Below the pieces are notes generated by a model. It was given only the letters and a program-made list of their open reading frames with translations, made no database searches and was not told the DNA's origin. A stretch of DNA of 64,000 nt from Paenibacillus ginsengarvi. Lineage in GTDB: Bacteria; Bacillota; Bacilli; Paenibacillales; NBRC-103111. A program made the position numbers and the translations under genes. The stretch's first letter is position 1, and every line of letters begins with the position of its first letter. The stretch is from contig NZ_RBAH01000004.1 in the NCBI RefSeq assembly GCF_003626695.1, forward strand, positions 62,001 to 126,000. Reading direction: 5' to 3'. Below, in pieces: positions 60,646 to 64,000 of the stretch.

Positions 60646-61020
60646 TTACTTCAAATGAACGAACAAATATTGCTCATCGACGGATACCTCGTACTTCTCC
60701 ACTGTCACGTCGTACGTTTTCGTTCTCGTCTTCGGATCGACGATCATGCAGCCCGTCTTGATGTCAAACTCCCAGAAATGCCAAGGACATCTGACGATTT
60801 CGCCTTCCCGCTCATACGAGAACCGGCCAGGCCGCTCCGAGGTAACGTACGAAGCCGTAACGCCTTCGCACAGTCCGGCTCCTTGGTGCGGGCACAAATT
60901 GCGGATCGCGTGAAACTGCCCGTCCAGGTTGTAAATGCCGATGCTGCGGCCGCCGACCTCCACGATTTTTTTGGCTCCCGGTGGAATTTCCGATGCCAAA
61001 CCTATCGCATAACTCGTCAC
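60646..61020 (-). CDS. Rieske [2Fe-2S] domain protein
   Basis: The 124-residue protein contains NLCPHQGAGL and VRCPWHFWEFD, the C-x-H ... C-x2-H ligands of a Rieske cluster. The spacer between them is longer than in simple ferredoxins and includes SERPGRFSYEREGE. It is a soluble electron carrier or small regulator, not a full oxygenase alpha subunit, as no catalytic iron domain follows. The start is GTG at 61020, sharing bases with the amidohydrolase stop (GTGA), behind AAGGAGGCGAGGG; translation is likely coupled. The upstream open frame is Arg-rich and unlike protein. Confidence 0.88.
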   Translation of the reverse strand: MTSYAIGLASEIPPGAKKIVEVGGRSIGIYNLDGQFHAIRNLCPHQGAGLCEGVTASYVTSERPGRFSYEREGEIVRCPWHFWEFDIKTGCMIVDPKTRTKTYDVTVEKYEVSVDEQYLFVHLK

Positions 61021-62171
61021 AGGCCCTCGCCTCCTTCGGCGGCGGCGCGCTGCGGCAGGCCGTACAGCTCTGCGGCATTTTGATAAAAGATGCGCTCCCA
61101 ACGCTCGTCGGACATTTTCGGAAAAGCGAGCTGCGGCGAATCGAAATCCCAGTGCGGGTAATCGCTCGCGAACATCAAATTCGTTTCGGCATAGATCGCA
61201 TCCATAAGCGGCGCGAACAGCTCCGGCTTAGGCGGCAGCTCGATCGGCTGCGACGTTACGCGGAAATGGTCTCGGTAATATTCGCTGGGCGGCTTTTTCA
61301 CCCACGGCGTATTGTGGCGGAGCGCCTTCCAATCCTGATCCATTCTCCAGATCGCCGGAGCAATCCAGAGCATGCCCGCTTCGATCATCACGACTTTGAG
61401 CGTCGGGAACAGCTCGAATACGCCCTCGTAGATGAAGCTGGCGAGATGGGTCATCATAATGCCCGCGCGGGCGAGCCGGTATTCCGCGTAATGCGATACG
61501 TAACCCGCGCCGGTCGGCGGCGGATTGATGCCGATCCCTTCCATGCTGACATGGATCGCGAACGGCAGATTGTTCCGTACGCACGCCTCGTAGATCGGGT
61601 AATAGTGCCGATGGCCGTACGGCTTCTCCGCCCCGTTTGAGACGATCGCCTGGACAAAGCCGGGATGGGAGCCGACGCGGTCGATCTCCTTCGCGGACAG
61701 TACCGGGTCCTGCTTCGGAATCATAATAGACGCCCGGAATCTCGGCTCTTTGTCGAGCACATGCTCGATCGTATAGTCGTTGCACGCCGATGTAACCGCG
61801 GCCGCATAATCGGTATCCGGAATCGTATTGATGCCGTAATCCATGCCCGTTATAATGCCATATTCGACGTTATACTTGTCGAGCAGCTTCGAGCGGATGT
61901 AGTTCAGCGCATCCGTTTCATCGCCGGGGGGAATTTTGTGGTCGTTTTTCGTCCCGTTCGTTCCGCCGTTATTGTACATGCCGATTTGGGCCGGGACGCG
62001 GGGTCCCCATGTTTCCAACTGCTCGCGGTAAAACCGCGGCAAATACGGCTTCAGGGCGTTAAATCCTCCCCGCAAGGGCACCAGGTGCAAGTCGCAATCG
62101 ATGATCGAGCGTTTCATCTTCACTTTTGGTTCGGCTGCCGTTGTTTCCGGATTTTGTTCGGTCAAACTCAT
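61017..62171 (-). CDS. Amidohydrolase family 2 protein (ACMSD/decarboxylase-like)
   Basis: The 384-residue protein opens its barrel with IIDCDLHLVP (metal D-x-H), then FAIHVSMEGIG (metal His), MMTHLASFIYEGVFELFP, MIEAGMLWIAPAIWRMDQDW and the metal Asp in MFASDYPHWDFDSP. This is the amidohydrolase_2 pattern of decarboxylases such as ACMSD and gamma-resorcylate decarboxylase, and of some hydrolases of cyclic compounds. The substrate is unknown; the adjacent Rieske protein hints at aromatic or ring metabolism. GGGAGAGA precedes ATG. It is the middle gene of binding protein, amidohydrolase, Rieske. Confidence 0.88.
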   Translation of the reverse strand: MSLTEQNPETTAAEPKVKMKRSIIDCDLHLVPLRGGFNALKPYLPRFYREQLETWGPRVPAQIGMYNNGGTNGTKNDHKIPPGDETDALNYIRSKLLDKYNVEYGIITGMDYGINTIPDTDYAAAVTSACNDYTIEHVLDKEPRFRASIMIPKQDPVLSAKEIDRVGSHPGFVQAIVSNGAEKPYGHRHYYPIYEACVRNNLPFAIHVSMEGIGINPPPTGAGYVSHYAEYRLARAGIMMTHLASFIYEGVFELFPTLKVVMIEAGMLWIAPAIWRMDQDWKALRHNTPWVKKPPSEYYRDHFRVTSQPIELPPKPELFAPLMDAIYAETNLMFASDYPHWDFDSPQLAFPKMSDERWERIFYQNAAELYGLPQRAAAEGGEGL

Positions 62172-62204
62172 TCGCTCTCTCTCCCATCCGTCTTGTGTTG
62201 ATCT

Positions 62205-63545
62205 CTATTTTTTTTGCGCCATTTTTTCGGCGATTTTCTGATTCGCCCGCTCGTCCGCTTCCCGCAGCGTCGTATTCATGTCTTTGCCGTTCAGCAGGAT
62301 ATCCTTCATGATCGTCTCCAGCTCGGCTTTGGCAATCGCATGGTACGGGGTTGCCGGTACGATCGGCGCGGGATTGTCGGGTATCATCGCCTTGATGTTT
62401 TTCCCCTTCATGAACGGCAAGTCTTTGCCGTATTCGGCCCAGACGGCCGCGTCTTTCAAGATCGGCGAATAACCTTTGCGCGCCATATGCTTCTGGAACT
62501 CCTCCGACGTCACGTAAGCGGTTACCTGAAACGCCATATCCTTATGCTTGCTCATGACCGGGATGAGGAAATAGCCGGGATTGAGCTGCGGACCGACGTT
62601 TTTCTTCTCCTTGTAGTGCGGATACGCCGCCACATCCCACTCCAGGCCCGGCTCCTTGTCGGCAATAATGCGCGTTCCGGTGGCGCTGACCGAGAGCAGC
62701 ATCGCAATTTGCTGCTTCTTGAACATTTCCAGCTGCTGCGAGCTGTAATTCCAGGACGTGCTGTCCGGCTTATTGTTCGTTATCGTGTAAAATTGGGTCA
62801 GCGTCTGGAACATTTTTTTGAACGTATCCGACGAAAACATCGCCTGGTTTTTCGTCTTGTCGACAAACTCGGGTCCGAGCTGGTCTGCGATCGTTACATG
62901 CATCGGCGACATCCCGAGTCCCATATACCGCACTCCGCCCTCGACACGGGCCATCTTTTTGGTCAGGTCGTACATGTCTTCCCATGTCATGTTATCCGTC
63001 GGATACGGAACGCCGAACCGGTCGAACAGCCCTTTATTGTACAAAATGTTGACCGAGTCAACCGAAACCGGCAGTCCGTACATCCCGCCTTTGGCCACTT
63101 CGCGCATGGCCGCCACGGAAGTGGGCTCCAGCTTGGAGCTGTCGTATTTGTATTTCTTCATAAGCTCGGAGATGTCGTACTGCAGCCCGTATTCCAATAA
63201 ATATTGATGCAGCTGACCATAGGCGTCGTAAAAAATATCGATCGGCTCTTGCGTTTCGACAAGCGATTTCAGGGAAACCCCTTTCCCCGGCGCTATAAAT
63301 TTCGGGGTCACATTCGGAAATTTTTCTTTAATTTTGTCTCCGAACACTTTCATAAAGCTTTCGTTATCCGATATGGAGCCTACGTGCAGCCAAAAAGCCA
63401 ATTCCACCGGTTCGTCGGACGGCGCGGGCGCTGCCGCTTCTCCGCCGGTACCCGGCTGCACCTTACTTCCCGCACAGCCCGCCAGAAGACCTGCGGTCGT
63501 CATCATCACAAGCATAAGAGCATACAGCCGATAGGTACGGTTCAA
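62205..63545 (-). CDS. Extracellular solute-binding lipoprotein, family 1
   Basis: The 446-residue protein starts at TTG, MNRTYRLYALMLVM with lipobox LLAGC (Cys 24); AAGGGGGAG lies six bases before TTG. Upstream codons in frame lack a site. Core motifs are PIDIFYDAYGQLHQYLL, GGMYGLPVSVDSVNILYNK and DNMTWEDMYDLTKKMAR. It is a paralogue of the protein at 45911-47185. It is 33 bp before the amidohydrolase gene, so its ligand may be that enzyme's substrate or precursor. No permease is in the same unit. Confidence 0.88.
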   Translation of the reverse strand: MNRTYRLYALMLVMMTTAGLLAGCAGSKVQPGTGGEAAAPAPSDEPVELAFWLHVGSISDNESFMKVFGDKIKEKFPNVTPKFIAPGKGVSLKSLVETQEPIDIFYDAYGQLHQYLLEYGLQYDISELMKKYKYDSSKLEPTSVAAMREVAKGGMYGLPVSVDSVNILYNKGLFDRFGVPYPTDNMTWEDMYDLTKKMARVEGGVRYMGLGMSPMHVTIADQLGPEFVDKTKNQAMFSSDTFKKMFQTLTQFYTITNNKPDSTSWNYSSQQLEMFKKQQIAMLLSVSATGTRIIADKEPGLEWDVAAYPHYKEKKNVGPQLNPGYFLIPVMSKHKDMAFQVTAYVTSEEFQKHMARKGYSPILKDAAVWAEYGKDLPFMKGKNIKAMIPDNPAPIVPATPYHAIAKAELETIMKDILLNGKDMNTTLREADERANQKIAEKMAQKK

Positions 63546-63702
63546 AGCATCTCCCCCTTCGAATAGGCAAACGTTGCGGTTTATGTTGCGGCGGCCGGCC
63601 GAACCGCTCAACGAGATCTCCACTTAAGCGTACCTGTTTCGGCTTTTCATCGTAATACACGGATTTTACATTTTTTTAGCACTTTTTTTGGTGATGGAGC
63701 CG

Positions 63703-63731
63703 TTTACAACAAGCTCCCCGGCTGCGATACT
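63703..63731 (+). promoter_or_regulatory. Candidate sigma-A promoter of the right-edge regulator
   Basis: TTTACA (63703-63708), a 17-base spacer and GATACT (63726-63731) make a fair sigma-A promoter, with its -10 about 46 bases before ATG at 63778. Confidence 0.55.
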
Positions 63732-63777
63732 CTCTATGTAGGTGCGACATTTCAAAAATACATATGGGGGAGTCGGC

Positions 63778-64000
63778 ATGAACCATCGGATCCATATCAA
63801 AAGCTACGTTTGCGCCGGCCCGCAGCCCGGATTTCTGAAGGCCGAGGAGACAGTTCCCTTTTATGTCCTGCTCGGCGCGGAAGCGGGGGCTTTCGAATAC
63901 GGCGTCGGCGACGACTGCGGTCGTGCCTCATTCGGCGATGTGGTGATCGTTCCTCCGGATACGATGTTCCGGCGCCAATCGCTCGAGGACAGCATCACCT
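63778..64000 (+). CDS. Cupin/AraC-type regulator, N-terminal part (partial)
   Basis: Only 74 codons are present before the window ends. MNHRIHIKSYVCAGPQPGFL and FGDVVIVPPDTMFRRQ suggest a cupin-like sensor barrel with the GD-x-V(I)VPP strand seen at the start of AraC-family regulators. The DNA-binding part is outside the window. GGGGGAG lies five bases before ATG. It diverges from the binding-protein/amidohydrolase/Rieske unit and is a natural candidate for its regulator. Confidence 0.6.
   Translation, partial: MNHRIHIKSYVCAGPQPGFLKAEETVPFYVLLGAEAGAFEYGVGDDCGRASFGDVVIVPPDTMFRRQSLEDSIT

Noticed and set aside
60646..61101. Longer Rieske protein starting at 61101
   Set aside because: The added 27 residues are an Arg-rich shadow of the amidohydrolase end; GTG at 61020 has an ideal ribosome site.
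1..64000. CRISPR arrays, tRNA or rRNA genes, transposases, phage genes, defence islands
   Set aside because: None was recognised on either strand; the repeats seen are short, few and not spaced like CRISPR.

Overview
The window reads as chromosome of an endospore-forming, aerobic Bacillota of the Paenibacillaceae (Paenibacillus, Cohnella or a close relative). The reasons are a gerA-gerB-gerC germination operon, an alpha/beta-type SASP, the polA-mutM-ytaF-coaE-nrdR neighbourhood known from Bacillus, strong AGGAGG-type ribosome binding sites, an S-layer-anchored giant protein, and lipoprotein solute-binding proteins paired with membrane-anchored AraC regulators. The DNA is fairly GC-rich, so nearly every real gene carries a long shadow frame on the other strand; those are omitted. 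I saw no rRNA, tRNA, CRISPR array, prophage or transposase gene.

Layout. 0-0.15 kb: the 3' end of leuA. 0.2-5.5 kb: a HAD phosphatase and a gerABC operon with a small membrane protein, preceded by a likely sigma-G promoter. 5.6-14.4 kb: housekeeping genes (CobW-type GTPase, nrdR, SASP, lytic transglycosylase, coaE, ytaF, mutM, polA, a HAD hydrolase). 14.4-23.2 kb: a phosphate block, pstS-pstC-pstA-pstB-phoU followed at 38 bp by an EAL-CBS-GGDEF protein, with a divergent chemoreceptor; PhoP-type repeats lie on both sides of the divergence. 23.2-28.1 kb: a MobA-like protein, a ba3-type cytochrome oxidase operon, an Fnr regulator and a CuA-type cupredoxin lipoprotein. The last three units each carry an FNR palindrome about 41.5 bp upstream of the inferred start.

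28.1-34.4 kb is an accessory stretch: SDR, WYL regulator, DUF3626 protein, a four-copy palindromic repeat, a coiled-coil protein, a ribbon-helix-helix/methyltransferase fusion with a 39-bp palindromic operator, and a ferritin-like protein. 34.6-37.3 kb holds a PhoR/PhoP-type pair with the kinase gene first. 37.5-41.8 kb: class I fumarase with a BASS-family transporter, a polysaccharide deacetylase and a YfbR-type nucleotidase.

41.9-64 kb is almost all on the minus strand and looks like an uptake and degradation region: four lipoprotein solute-binding proteins, one MalFG-type permease pair, a membrane AraC regulator, a Cys-type sulfatase, a roughly 2,575-residue SLH protein, and an operon of solute-binding protein, amidohydrolase and Rieske protein. 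A partial cupin/AraC-like gene diverges at the right edge. The substrate cannot be read from the sequence. The most distinctive items are the FNR regulon, the RHH-methyltransferase fusion, the PhoP/c-di-GMP/chemotaxis linkage and the amidohydrolase-Rieske operon.
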